41,769 nt of DNA from Bradyrhizobium sp. CCH5-F6. GTDB taxonomy: Bacteria; Pseudomonadota; Alphaproteobacteria; Rhizobiales; Xanthobacteraceae. The notes under the pieces are model-generated. The model did no database searches and was not told where the DNA came from. It saw only the letters and a program-made list of their open reading frames with translations. This document shows, piece by piece, positions 8,069 through 16,694 of this stretch (position 1 is the stretch's first letter; each line of letters starts with the position of its first letter). The stretch is taken from assembly GCF_001556045.1 (NCBI RefSeq), contig NZ_LSIC01000035.1, forward strand, positions 1-41,769. The letters are read 5' to 3'. A program made the translations under genes and the position numbers.

Positions 8069-8827
8069 TCACGCGGTCGCTCCGGGCGGGAGCGGCGTCT
8101 TGCTTCCGCCGGTTCCGAGATAGGTGGCGACGACGTTCGCATCGGCTTGCAGTTCGGCGGCGGGCCCCTCCAGGACCACGCGGCCACCTTCGATCACGTA
8201 GCCGTAGTCGGCGATCTGCAGCGCCGCCCTGGCGTTCTGCTCGACGATGAGAAGCGAGACCCCGCGCTCGCGCAGCGACACGACGACGCGAAGGATTTCG
8301 CGCACGATGCGCGGCGCCAGACCGAGAGACGGCTCGTCCAGCATCAGCAAGGTGGGACGGGCCATCAGCGCCCGCCCGATCGCGAGCATCTGCCGCTCGC
8401 CGCCCGACAGCGTGCCGGCGCGTTGCGCCTTGCGCTCGCGCAGGCGAGGAAACAGGTCATAGACGCCTTCGATGTCGGCGTCGAAATTCCGCTCGCCCTT
8501 GCGGAAGCGGGCGTAGGTGCCGAGGATCAGATTGTCGAGCACCGACATTTCGGTGAAGAGCTCGCGGCTTTCCGGCACGAGGCACATGCCCAGCGCGACG
8601 CGATCCTCGACCGCCAGCCGGGCAATGTCGGCGCCCGCAAGCGACAGCCCGCCGGAGCAGGGAACGAGTCCCATGATCGCGTTCAACAGGCTGCTCTTGC
8701 CCGCGCCGTTCGGGCCGATGACGGTGACGATCTGCCCGCGCGCGACCCGCAGCGCGACGCCCGCGACAGCCTCGATCTTTCCATAGGCGACGTGAATGTC
8801 GCGTGCCTCCAGCAGCGTGTCCTTCAT
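8069..8827 (-). CDS. ABC transporter ATP-binding protein, LivF type
   Basis: A 252-residue ATPase of the branched-chain amino acid/urea-type importer family. It has Walker [10 protein letters not shown] (about residues 38-46), signature LSGGERQ, Walker [14 protein letters not shown] and the switch histidine position replaced by the LivF-typical IVEQNA. Its ATG overlaps the stop of the fused permease-ATPase by four bases (ATGA), which indicates translational coupling. A strong GGGAGGG lies upstream. It would form a heterodimer with the LivG part of its neighbour and power import of the ligand captured by the binding protein at 11667. It is the last transporter gene; the oxygenase begins about 106 bp downstream. 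Confidence 0.9.
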   Translation of the reverse strand: MKDTLLEARDIHVAYGKIEAVAGVALRVARGQIVTVIGPNGAGKSSLLNAIMGLVPCSGGLSLAGADIARLAVEDRVALGMCLVPESRELFTEMSVLDNLILGTYARFRKGERNFDADIEGVYDLFPRLRERKAQRAGTLSGGERQMLAIGRALMARPTLLMLDEPSLGLAPRIVREILRVVVSLRERGVSLLIVEQNARAALQIADYGYVIEGGRVVLEGPAAELQADANVVATYLGTGGSKTPLPPGATA

Positions 8828-10581
8828 TCGATCCCTCCCAGATAGGCTTCGATCACCTTGGGATCGTTCTGGACCTCGCGCGGCGTTCCCGATGCGATCT
8901 GCTGGCCGTAGTCCAGCACGACGAGCCGGTCGACGAGGTTCATCACGAAGTCCATGTCGTGCTCGACGATCAGGACGGAGATGCCGTCGGCCCGCAACGC
9001 CCGCAGCACGTCGGCGAGGGCCTGCTTCTCCTGAAAGCGCAGGCCGGCCGCCGGTTCGTCCAGGAGGAGGATGAGCGGATCGGCAGCCATCGCGCGCGCA
9101 ATTTCGAGCACCCTCTGCTTGCCGAGCGGCAGATTGCCGGCGTCGAGCGCGGCATCGGCAGCGAGGCCGGTCATGCCGAGCTGGTGCTGCGCCTCGCGCA
9201 GCAGCAGCTGCTCCTGGCCGCGATCGAGGCGGACCATCGAGGCCACGGCACCGGCGCCCGCCCGATGATGAGCGCCCACCGCAACGTTCTCGAGCACGCT
9301 CATGTCGGCCTGGAGAATGACATGCTGAAACGTTCGCGCGATGCCGCGTTCGGCCAGCCGGTGAGGAGGTAGTGTGTCGATGCGCTCGCCTCGGAACCAG
9401 ATCTCTCCGCTGGTCGGCGCCAGCACGCCCGTGATCACGTTGAACAGCGTGCTCTTGCCGGCGCCGTTGGGACCGATCAGGCCGACAATCTCGCCGGGAT
9501 GGACCTCGAAGCTCACGTCATTGACGGCGACGAGTCCACCGAACTGCTTCCTGGCTCGCTTCACCGAGAGAAGGGCATCGCCGGCCGCGACCCGCGGCCG
9601 CCGCGGCAGACGTTCGCCGCCCGGCAACACCCTGGCGCCGGCCCGGGCCGGCAGATAGCGCTTCACCAGGCTCATGACGCCGCCGCCCGAGCCCTGCAGC
9701 AGCACGACCATCAGCAGCCCGAACACGCTCAGCTCGAAATGGCTGGAGCCGCCGACCAGGACCGGCAGCGTCTCGCGCAGCCAGTTGCGCAGGAATTCGA
9801 CGAGCGCAGGTCCGACCAGCGCGCCGGACAGATGAGACGAGCCGCCGACCACGACCATGAACATGTAGTCGATCGAGGCATTGGCGTTGAAGGGGCCCGG
9901 ATTCACCACGCCGAGATAGTGCGCGATCAGCCAGCCAGAGATTCCTGCGAACATCGCGGCGATGACGAAGGCCTTGGTCTTCAGCTTCGAGATGTCGATG
10001 CCGAAGCTCCTCGCCATGGTGGCGTGCCGGACGACGCGCAGGGCCCGCCCGGTGCGGCTGTCGAGCAGATTGCCCGTCATCACCATGACGATGGCGACGA
10101 TCGTCCACACCACCCAATAGACGGACCTCGTGTCGGCGAACGAAACCCCGAACAGGGTCAATGCGGGGATTCCGGAAAGGCCGTTATAGCCTCCCAGAAA
10201 CTCGACATTGCCGAACAGGTAGTAGAGAGCGATGGCCCAGGCGAGGGTGCCGAGGACGAGGTAGTGGCCCGAGAGCCTGATCGTCAGCCAGCTCAAGCCG
10301 AGCGCCGAGGCTCCCGTCACCAGCAGAGCGGCCGGAAGCGTTTCCCAGGCCGACCATCCGAGCCTGGTGCTGAGCAGGGCGGCGGTATAGGCGCCGGTGC
10401 CGACGAAGGCGGCCTGTCCGAACGAGGCCAGTCCCTCCACGCCGGCCAGCAGCACCAGTCCGATGCAGACGATGGCGTTGAGGCCGACATAGTTCAGCGG
10501 CGTCAGATAGGACGTCGGAAAGGCGATCGGAGCGATGCCGAGCAGTGCGACCACTGCAAGCGAGAGCCAGCGCATGGTCAC
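8824..10581 (-). CDS. Fused ABC permease and ATP-binding protein, LivM-LivG type
   Basis: At 585 residues this is a natural fusion. Residues 1 to about 305 form a LivM-type permease with around eight to ten hydrophobic segments, including [25 protein letters not shown] and the LivM hallmark [23 protein letters not shown]. After a basic linker (about 305-330), residues from [15 protein letters not shown] onward form a LivG-type ATPase with Walker [11 protein letters not shown], a signature of [15 protein letters not shown], Walker [13 protein letters not shown] and IVEHDM. Fused LivMG proteins are known in alphaproteobacteria. The start ATG overlaps the LivH stop (ATGA), and the stop overlaps the LivF start, so the three are coupled. 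Substrate unknown. Confidence 0.9.
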   Translation of the reverse strand: MTMRWLSLAVVALLGIAPIAFPTSYLTPLNYVGLNAIVCIGLVLLAGVEGLASFGQAAFVGTGAYTAALLSTRLGWSAWETLPAALLVTGASALGLSWLTIRLSGHYLVLGTLAWAIALYYLFGNVEFLGGYNGLSGIPALTLFGVSFADTRSVYWVVWTIVAIVMVMTGNLLDSRTGRALRVVRHATMARSFGIDISKLKTKAFVIAAMFAGISGWLIAHYLGVVNPGPFNANASIDYMFMVVVGGSSHLSGALVGPALVEFLRNWLRETLPVLVGGSSHFELSVFGLLMVVLLQGSGGGVMSLVKRYLPARAGARVLPGGERLPRRPRVAAGDALLSVKRARKQFGGLVAVNDVSFEVHPGEIVGLIGPNGAGKSTLFNVITGVLAPTSGEIWFRGERIDTLPPHRLAERGIARTFQHVILQADMSVLENVAVGAHHRAGAGAVASMVRLDRGQEQLLLREAQHQLGMTGLAADAALDAGNLPLGKQRVLEIARAMAADPLILLLDEPAAGLRFQEKQALADVLRALRADGISVLIVEHDMDFVMNLVDRLVVLDYGQQIASGTPREVQNDPKVIEAYLGGIE

Positions 10582-11633
10582 TCCGCGTCGTCAGGCAGGG
10601 CGTGCCGGCGCCGTTCGATCACGGAACGCCAGATCAGAATGGGGACCAGCAGCGAGAAGACGATCGCTTCCTTGTAGGCCGATGCGAAGAACGAGGCATA
10701 GCTCTCGAACAGGCCGAGGAAGATCGATCCGGCGATCGCCGCAGGAAAGCTCGCCAGCCCGCCCAGCACCGCGCCGATGAAGCCCCGCAGGCCGATCAGA
10801 AAGCCGCTGTCGTAATAGATGCCCGTGACCGGCGCGATCAGGATTCCCGACAGGCACCCGATCAGACCGGCGATGCCGAACGCAATCGTCCCCGCCGTTT
10901 CCGGCTTGACGCCGACGAGCCGGGCGCCCCTGCGGTTGAGCGCCACCGCGCGCATCGATTTTCCCCAGAACGTGCGTTCGAAGAACGCGAACAGGCTGCC
11001 TGTCAGCGTGAGCGCGACGCCGATCACCAGCAGCAGATGCCAGGAGATCCGCGTCACCCCGATGTCCAGCCGGCCGGGGATGAACGGCGGCGTACGCATT
11101 CCGTCCGGTCCAAAGAAAACGAGGCCGAGGCCCGTGAGCAGGTAGTGAACGGCCACGGCAACGAAGAGCAGGACGAGCACCGGCGAGCCGGCGAGGTCGA
11201 GAAAGGCGCTGCGATAGATCATCGGCGCCATCGGCACCGTGATCGCCAGGGTGAGAAGCACCTGAGCGAAGATCGGCAGGTCCATTGGTGCGAGCACGAT
11301 GGCCGCGCCGACGACTACGGCCGGAAGCACGGCATAGGAGGCCGCCATCAGCCACCAATTGGTGCGGCGACCCGACCGCCACGCCCGCACCCCCTCCCGG
11401 GCGAGCGTGGCGCCGCCGAGAGCGGCGAGCAACCAGACCGTCGCCGGCACCTCGTGCCTTTGCAGCACGCCCATGGTGAGCGCGCCGAAGGTGACGAACT
11501 CTCCCGCGGGCACCCAGAGGATGCGGGTCACGAGAAACACCAGCAGGATCGACAGTGACAGCAGGGCGTAGATGATGCCCGTCGTCAGTCCGTCCTGCGC
11601 CAGGATCAGCGCCATCGTGCCGTTCATCGTCAT
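10578..11633 (-). CDS. Branched-chain-type ABC transporter permease, LivH type
   Basis: A 351-residue inner-membrane permease. The opening QDGLTTGIIYALLSLSILLVFLVTRILWVPAGEF and the C-terminal GLRGFIGAVLGGLASFPAAIAGSIFLGLFE are standard LivH features. It is about 60 residues longer than the usual LivH (near 290): an added segment around residues 75-150 contains a basic loop and extra hydrophobic stretches. It would form the membrane channel together with the LivM half of the neighbouring fusion. Its TGA overlaps the next ATG. The ribosome site is weak (GCAGGTC), suggesting coupling to the binding-protein gene 33 bp upstream. Confidence 0.88.
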   Translation of the reverse strand: MTMNGTMALILAQDGLTTGIIYALLSLSILLVFLVTRILWVPAGEFVTFGALTMGVLQRHEVPATVWLLAALGGATLAREGVRAWRSGRRTNWWLMAASYAVLPAVVVGAAIVLAPMDLPIFAQVLLTLAITVPMAPMIYRSAFLDLAGSPVLVLLFVAVAVHYLLTGLGLVFFGPDGMRTPPFIPGRLDIGVTRISWHLLLVIGVALTLTGSLFAFFERTFWGKSMRAVALNRRGARLVGVKPETAGTIAFGIAGLIGCLSGILIAPVTGIYYDSGFLIGLRGFIGAVLGGLASFPAAIAGSIFLGLFESYASFFASAYKEAIVFSLLVPILIWRSVIERRRHALPDDAE

Positions 11634-11666
11634 GACCTGCGTTCTGTGGGTGCGTCTGTTCGCCGG

Positions 11667-12806
11667 TTACTTGTAGAGCGCGAACGCGCCGTTCTTGACG
11701 ATCACGAGGACACGCGATCGAGCGTCCACGCCGTAGCGATCCTGATCGGTGAACTTGTAGACGGCGTGGGTGCCGACAACTTCGCGCCCCGAGGCCAGCG
11801 AGTCGCGCAGCGCGGCGCGGAATTCCGGCGTTCCCGGCTTCGCCTTCGCGGCGGCATCCGGCACGGCGGCGTTGAGGAGCAGCATGGCGTCCCACGCATA
11901 TCCGGCAAACGGGCTCGGAGCGCCGGGGCCGTACTTCGCCGTATACTTCGCGTCGAAGTCGAGCGCGACCTTCTTGATCGGGTTGGAATCGGGCAGGCCC
12001 GCCGCCACGACGATCGGTCCGGTGGGCAGGATGGCGCCTTCGAGCTGCTTGCCGCCCGCGTTGAGGAACGGCTTCGAGACGGCCCCGTGGGTATGGTAGA
12101 TCTGGCCCTTGAAGCCCTGGTCCTTCAACGTCAGATGCGGCAGCGTTGCAGGCGTCGCCGAGGCGCCGACGAAGACGGCATCGGGATTGGCATCGAGCAG
12201 CTTGAGAACCTGCGCGGTCACCGAGGTGTCGGTCCGGCTGTAGAGCTCCTTGGCGACGATCTGAAGTCCCGCCGCCGTCGCGAGCTGCTCGAAATTCTTC
12301 CAGTTGAGCTCGCCCCAGCCGTCATTGTAACCGATGAAGGCGACGCGCTTGAAGTTGCGCGACGTCATGTCGTCGACGATGGCGCCGACCATGATCTTCG
12401 CGGATTGCGGCAGATTGAACAGCCAGGCGCGCTGCTCGCTGGGAATGTCGACCGGCACCATGGCGATCTGCGGCGTTCCGCTTTGGGCTGCCGGCGTGAA
12501 CATCGCCATGGTCGACGGAATGGTGTTCGAGCCGAGGATAATGTCGACCTTGTCCTCGTCGATGAACTTGCGCGCGTTCTTGACCGTGGTCGAGGTGTTG
12601 CCGCCGTCGTCGAGCACGATCCATTTGACCGGCACGCCGCCGATGTGATCCGGGAAGATCTCCGCCGCGAGCTTGAACGGCGCGCCGACGGCGGCCGTCG
12701 CCCCGGTGAAGTCGGCGGTGATGCCGACCTTCATCTCCTGCGAATTTGCCGGACCGGCGCATAAAGCGGCGCATGCAGCAGCGAGTGCCAGATGTCTCAA
12801 GAACAT
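11667..12806 (-). CDS. Branched-chain-type ABC transporter substrate-binding protein (LivK/Leu-Ile-Val-binding family)
   Basis: A 379-residue periplasmic binding protein. The N-terminus MFLRHLALAAACAALCAGPANS is a Sec signal peptide, followed by the mature opening EMKVGITADFTGATAAVG seen in this family, and the ABC-type periplasmic fold continues with VKWIVLDDGGNTSTTVKNARKFI and VDIILGSN. Family members bind branched-chain amino acids, amides, urea, aromatic acids and more, so the fold does not tell the ligand. The linkage to an amidase and a flavin oxygenase suggests an aromatic or amide-type solute. GAGGAGA precedes the ATG, and the start overlaps the end of the amidase gene by ten bases. 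Confidence 0.9.
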   Translation of the reverse strand: MFLRHLALAAACAALCAGPANSQEMKVGITADFTGATAAVGAPFKLAAEIFPDHIGGVPVKWIVLDDGGNTSTTVKNARKFIDEDKVDIILGSNTIPSTMAMFTPAAQSGTPQIAMVPVDIPSEQRAWLFNLPQSAKIMVGAIVDDMTSRNFKRVAFIGYNDGWGELNWKNFEQLATAAGLQIVAKELYSRTDTSVTAQVLKLLDANPDAVFVGASATPATLPHLTLKDQGFKGQIYHTHGAVSKPFLNAGGKQLEGAILPTGPIVVAAGLPDSNPIKKVALDFDAKYTAKYGPGAPSPFAGYAWDAMLLLNAAVPDAAAKAKPGTPEFRAALRDSLASGREVVGTHAVYKFTDQDRYGVDARSRVLVIVKNGAFALYK

Positions 12807-14323
12807 GCTTTTCTCCTCGATTGATCGTGATGTCGTTGCGTTGACGTGAATCCGGCGTGCTCAGGCCCGGCGGCGTCCTGAAGCGGATAGACCAATGGCG
12901 GGCAGAGCTCGTCCAGAAGCTCCGCGAAGCGCAGCGTCGTCAGGTCCTCCAGATACGGCCCGATGATCTGGATCCCGATCGGCAGGCCCCTGGCGAGCGA
13001 GATCGGACGAACGGTCGACGGCAGATAGCTGAGACCGGCGATGGCCATCCAGAACAGCGACTGGTTGTAATCCTGTCGCCGTCCATTGATCTCGATCGTC
13101 CGATCTTCACGCGGCGACGCGGTGTCGTGCGCAAAGGCCAGCGATGCATGAACGGGACAGAGAACGACGTCGTAGGTGCGGAAGAATCGCTGCCATGCCT
13201 CGCGGCAACGGCCGCGACGGCTGTTGAGCGACAGCCACGAATGATGCGTCATCCCGGCCGCTCGACGGACGGCGGCCCGATAGCTTCGGTCCCCGCTTTG
13301 CAGGCCGGCCGCCTGGTTCGACAACTGCCTCAGAGCCTCGACGGATGCGCGGCGCGAACCGACGGCCCGCATCATCATCATGTAGTCCTGCCAGCAGAGC
13401 TCCAGATCGATCGGCCATTCCGGCGCGAGGTCGACTTGTGCGCCCTGGCGCTGCAGATCGGTCGCGAGCCCCGTGATGGCGGCCCGTATCGTGGCGTCGA
13501 CCGCGCAGGCGCGGTGATCGGGCAACACCGCCACCCGGAAATCGCGCAGCCGCCGGCTCCGCGATTCCGGCAGCGCGAGCTTCCATCCGATGGTTTCGAA
13601 CCCGCTCGGACCTGCGATGCAGTCGAACAGGACGCGAAGGTCCGAAGCCGATCGCGCCATCGGTCCGATGACCGTCAGGTCCGTCTGCGTGGCGTCCGCA
13701 TCCAGCGAATGACCGAGCTGGGACACAACGCCGTACGACGGCTTGTGACTGTGCACCCCGCAGAAATGGGCAGGCGTGCGCAGCGAACCCGCGAGGTCGC
13801 TGCCGAGCTCGGCACAGGTGAACCCGGCTGCCAGAGCGGCGGCCGACCCGCCGGACGAGCCGCCGCATGTCAGCGCGAGATCCCAGGGGTTGTTGGTCGT
13901 GCCGTAGAGCGGATTTGCGGTCTGACAGTCCGCCAGCCCTTCCGGCACATTGGTCTTGCCGAAAACGATGGCACCGGCGGCGGCAAGACGCGCTACGGCG
14001 TCGGCGTCATCCGTGGCGAGATGGTCGGCTCGCGACACCATGCCCCAAGTGGTCGGCAGCCCGGCGACGTCGAAGGATTCCTTGACCGTCAGCGGCAGGC
14101 CGTGGAGCGCACCGAGCTCGTCAGGCCGGGAACGCATGCGGGCGTCGTCGGCGGCTCTTGCGAGCGCGAGCGCATGGTCGAAGCGGCGGGCAACCACGGC
14201 ATTGATCTCGCCGTCGAAGGCCTCGATCCGGGCGATGAAGTCCTGGAGCACCTCGACGCTAGAGATCTCTTTCGCAGCGAGTAGCGCGAGGAGGTCGCCG
14301 GCCGATTTGAACTGAATGCCCAC
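12797..14323 (-). CDS. Amidase, amidase-signature family, first gene of the import/oxygenase operon
   Basis: A 508-residue amidase-signature hydrolase. The triad is visible as Lys81 (TVKESF), cis-Ser156 in GGSSGGSAAALAAG and nucleophile Ser180 in LGSDLAGSLRTPAHFCGV. The start codon is GTG at 14321-14323 with GGGA about eight bases upstream. Its 3' end overlaps the binding-protein gene by ten bases, so amidase and importer are made together. This amidase is only distantly similar to the one at 1792 and is not a recent duplicate. It faces the divergent LysR gene, with 234 bp between the starts, the classic arrangement for LysR control. It probably releases an amine or ammonia from the imported compound; substrate unknown. 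Confidence 0.88.
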   Translation of the reverse strand: MGIQFKSAGDLLALLAAKEISSVEVLQDFIARIEAFDGEINAVVARRFDHALALARAADDARMRSRPDELGALHGLPLTVKESFDVAGLPTTWGMVSRADHLATDDADAVARLAAAGAIVFGKTNVPEGLADCQTANPLYGTTNNPWDLALTCGGSSGGSAAALAAGFTCAELGSDLAGSLRTPAHFCGVHSHKPSYGVVSQLGHSLDADATQTDLTVIGPMARSASDLRVLFDCIAGPSGFETIGWKLALPESRSRRLRDFRVAVLPDHRACAVDATIRAAITGLATDLQRQGAQVDLAPEWPIDLELCWQDYMMMMRAVGSRRASVEALRQLSNQAAGLQSGDRSYRAAVRRAAGMTHHSWLSLNSRRGRCREAWQRFFRTYDVVLCPVHASLAFAHDTASPREDRTIEINGRRQDYNQSLFWMAIAGLSYLPSTVRPISLARGLPIGIQIIGPYLEDLTTLRFAELLDELCPPLVYPLQDAAGPEHAGFTSTQRHHDQSRRKACS

Positions 14324-14521
14324 GCGTGATCCCGTCTGGTTACCGTCGCGGCCGGCGCGGCGAGGCTAGCGGCCGGGGCGCTTCCAACCGGGGCGTACCG
14401 CGACGGGAGCGAACCGCTGGGGTGGAGACGCCAGCGATCCTTCGCTGCGGAATGTGCTCCTGTCCCATTGCGTCCCCGTTCAACGGCGCCATTGCCTGAT
14501 GGCCCGAATTTTCCGGAGGCA

Positions 14522-14535
14522 TTGAGCTAAGTCAA
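14522..14535. promoter_or_regulatory. Dyad TTGA-N6-TCAA in the LysR/amidase divergent region
   Basis: TTGAGCTAAGTCAA lies 22 bp before the LysR start. It fits the LysR-type T-N11-A dyad and would be a natural autoregulatory site. It also equals the FNR/FixK consensus TTGA-N6-TCAA used elsewhere in this window, so oxygen-linked control cannot be excluded. The position is too close to lysR for FixK activation of that gene, which favours the LysR reading. Confidence 0.4.
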
Positions 14536-14557
14536 ATTCATAGTTATCATTCGCGAC

Positions 14558-15469
14558 ATGAACCAAACGAATGATGCGATCGATCTGAACTTGCTTCGGG
14601 TTTTCCTGGCGATCTGGGACCTGCGCAGCCTGACGGCGGCCGGCGACCGCCTCGGCCTGACCCAGCCCGCGATCAGCCATGCCCTGCGGCGGCTGCGCGG
14701 CCATTTCAACGATCCGCTGTTCGTGCGGGCGACGAACCGCATGCTGCCCACCGACGCGGCGGTGCGCCTGCACGAGCCGCTCGATCAAGCCTTCGCCATC
14801 ATCAACCGTGCGTTCAAGGAACGGGCCGCGTTCGATCCGCGCCTGACGCAGAGGACGTTCCGCATCGCCATGTCCGACATCGCCGAGGTCTATTCGCTGC
14901 CGCAGCTCATGCCCAAGCTGACGCGCATCGCACCGCTCGCCCGGATCGATGTCGTGCCGTTCGTGCCCGACCACGTGGTCGCCGCGATGCGCTCCGGCGA
15001 GGTTGATCTCGCGATCGGTCACGTCAAGAACACCGAGGATTGTACCAGCATCGACGTCTTCAACGACCGGTTCGTCTGCCTCGTCCGTGCGGGCCATCCG
15101 ATGGCAAAGGGACGGCTCACAAAAGCAAGCTTCGCCGGCCTGCGATTCTTCTACGCGAGGATCACCTCGCCGATCCATCATCAGACGATCGAGCAATGGT
15201 TCGCCGACAGGGACACCGGCTCCCAGATCGCCGTGCGCGGCCACTTCATGGTCGCACCGGAGATCGTACGAAATTCCGATCTCGCCGCCATCTTTCCGGA
15301 GTCGCTCGCGCTGCGGCTGCACCAGGCCAAGGACTTTCGACGGCTTGATCTGCCGTTCGATCTCGCCCCAATCGAGGTGAAGGTGCACAGCCACTCCCGC
15401 TTCGCCAGCGACAAAGGGATCAGGTGGATGTGCGAGACGGTCTCGGAAATTCTGAGAGATCACGTGTAG
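14558..15469 (+). CDS. LysR-family transcriptional regulator
   Basis: A 303-residue LysR regulator of normal length. The N-terminal winged helix-turn-helix is clear: DLNLLRVFLAIWDLRSLTAAGDRLGLTQPAISHALRRLR (about residues 9-47), followed by the linker and two-lobed effector domain with FRIAMSDIAE and GEVDLAIGHV. The sequence resembles the NodD/NahR/LinR-like branch, whose members often respond to aromatic compounds; this is a family impression only. It is transcribed away from the amidase-importer-oxygenase genes and is the likely activator of that operon. No ribosome site is visible before the ATG, so the start is the least certain point. Confidence 0.9.
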   Translation: MNQTNDAIDLNLLRVFLAIWDLRSLTAAGDRLGLTQPAISHALRRLRGHFNDPLFVRATNRMLPTDAAVRLHEPLDQAFAIINRAFKERAAFDPRLTQRTFRIAMSDIAEVYSLPQLMPKLTRIAPLARIDVVPFVPDHVVAAMRSGEVDLAIGHVKNTEDCTSIDVFNDRFVCLVRAGHPMAKGRLTKASFAGLRFFYARITSPIHHQTIEQWFADRDTGSQIAVRGHFMVAPEIVRNSDLAAIFPESLALRLHQAKDFRRLDLPFDLAPIEVKVHSHSRFASDKGIRWMCETVSEILRDHV

Positions 15470-15641
15470 CCGCCTGGGGGCGCGCACGATGCCTGCTGCC
15501 GACCATGTCAGTGTCCGGCTTCTTGCTTCGCCTTTCTGTTGTTCGTTTCCTGCCCTGTCCCGAGTGGCGATTTGCCGAACCGAGACGAGCAGTGGTAACC
15601 ATCGGCGCGGAAGGAAACACGGAAAGGCAAAGGCTGAAACG

Positions 15642-16412
15642 ATGGTATGGGATCCGCAGCAATATCTGAAGTTCTCCGGCCATCGGCTGCGGCCCGCCGT
15701 CGATCTCCTGATGCGGATTCCGGATTTTGCGCCGCGCGCGATCGCCGATCTCGGGGCGGGCGCGGGCAACGTGACGAAGTTGATCAGGGAGCGCTGGCCG
15801 GACGCGCATGTGACCGGCGTCGAGGGCTCGGCCGAGATGGTGGCTGCGGGGCGGAAAGCGGCGCCGGACGTGGAATGGTCACATGAGGATCTCGGCCATT
15901 GGGCTCCCGCCGGGCAGTACGACTTGATCTATTCCAATGCCGCACTGCACTGGCTGCCCGATCATGCGGCACTGTTTCCGTCGGTGATGGAGAAGGTGAC
16001 GCCTGGAGGCATCTTGGCGGTGCAGATGCCGCGCAACTTCACCGCGCCTTCGCATGTGCTGATCGGCGAGACCGCGCTCGACGGTCCGTGGCGGTCCAAG
16101 GTGGAGCATCTCGTCACCCCGCCGCCGGTCGAGGGGCCCGCCTTCTATCACGATCTGCTTGCGCCGATGTCGGCCAATATCGACATCTGGGAGACCGAGT
16201 ATCTGCAGGTGCTTGAAGGCGAGAACCCCGTGAAGGAGTGGACCAAGGGCACCTGGCTGACGCGCTATCTCGACGTGCTGCAGGGTGACGAGAAGGCCGC
16301 GTTCGAAGCCGCCTATGCGGCGCGCGTCGCCAGGGCCTATCCGAAGAATGCGGCGGGGCAGACGCTGTTCCCGTTCCGGCGCCTCTTCATGGTCGCTCAA
16401 CGCAAACGCTGA
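15642..16412 (+). CDS. tam: Trans-aconitate 2-methyltransferase
   Basis: A 256-residue class I SAM-dependent methyltransferase of the Tam family, which methylates trans-aconitate (a spontaneous, inhibitory by-product of cis-aconitate) to its monomethyl ester. The opening MVWDPQQYLKFSGHRLRPAVDLL is highly typical, followed by the SAM loop ADLGAGAGNVTKLI (about residues 32-45), the acidic GVEGS, and YDLIYSNAALHWLPDH. The closing FPFRRLFMVAQR is also family-typical. The reading frame extends upstream to 15489, but the conserved MVWDP start and a length of 256 select 15642; AAAGG lies just upstream. It appears to be a stand-alone gene between the LysR gene and the TRAP permease. Confidence 0.92.
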   Translation: MVWDPQQYLKFSGHRLRPAVDLLMRIPDFAPRAIADLGAGAGNVTKLIRERWPDAHVTGVEGSAEMVAAGRKAAPDVEWSHEDLGHWAPAGQYDLIYSNAALHWLPDHAALFPSVMEKVTPGGILAVQMPRNFTAPSHVLIGETALDGPWRSKVEHLVTPPPVEGPAFYHDLLAPMSANIDIWETEYLQVLEGENPVKEWTKGTWLTRYLDVLQGDEKAAFEAAYAARVARAYPKNAAGQTLFPFRRLFMVAQRKR

Positions 16413-16694
16413 TGCTCTGCCGCAATGCGACATGACCGCTATTCCCTTGGACTGCTGCGGGTGCCGGGTTGCGCATCGGGCAGTCGCCAAGTTAGCTTCG
16501 CTGCGGCAAATCGGGCTTAGGTCTAGTTGTCAGGGGTAGGGGATTGCTGCCGCTCCTGACCCGCAAAACTGTGACGATGGGCAAGACCGTGCTGCACTGA
16601 CGCCGCGTCCTGCCAAGAACGACACCGACGGTCGGAGGTGAAGCGCACTTCCGGCCGTTGCGCTTGAATGAAAAGATAATCTGGGGGGATCAAG

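Noticed and set aside
12857..14284. 475-codon plus-strand frame opposite the second amidase
   Set aside because: Shadow of the amidase; no recognisable motif and a composition typical of antisense frames.
16413..16694. Possible remnant of a DctP binding-protein gene before the TRAP permease
   Set aside because: I read both strands and saw no signal peptide or DctP motif; it appears to be ordinary intergenic DNA with the permease ribosome site at its end.
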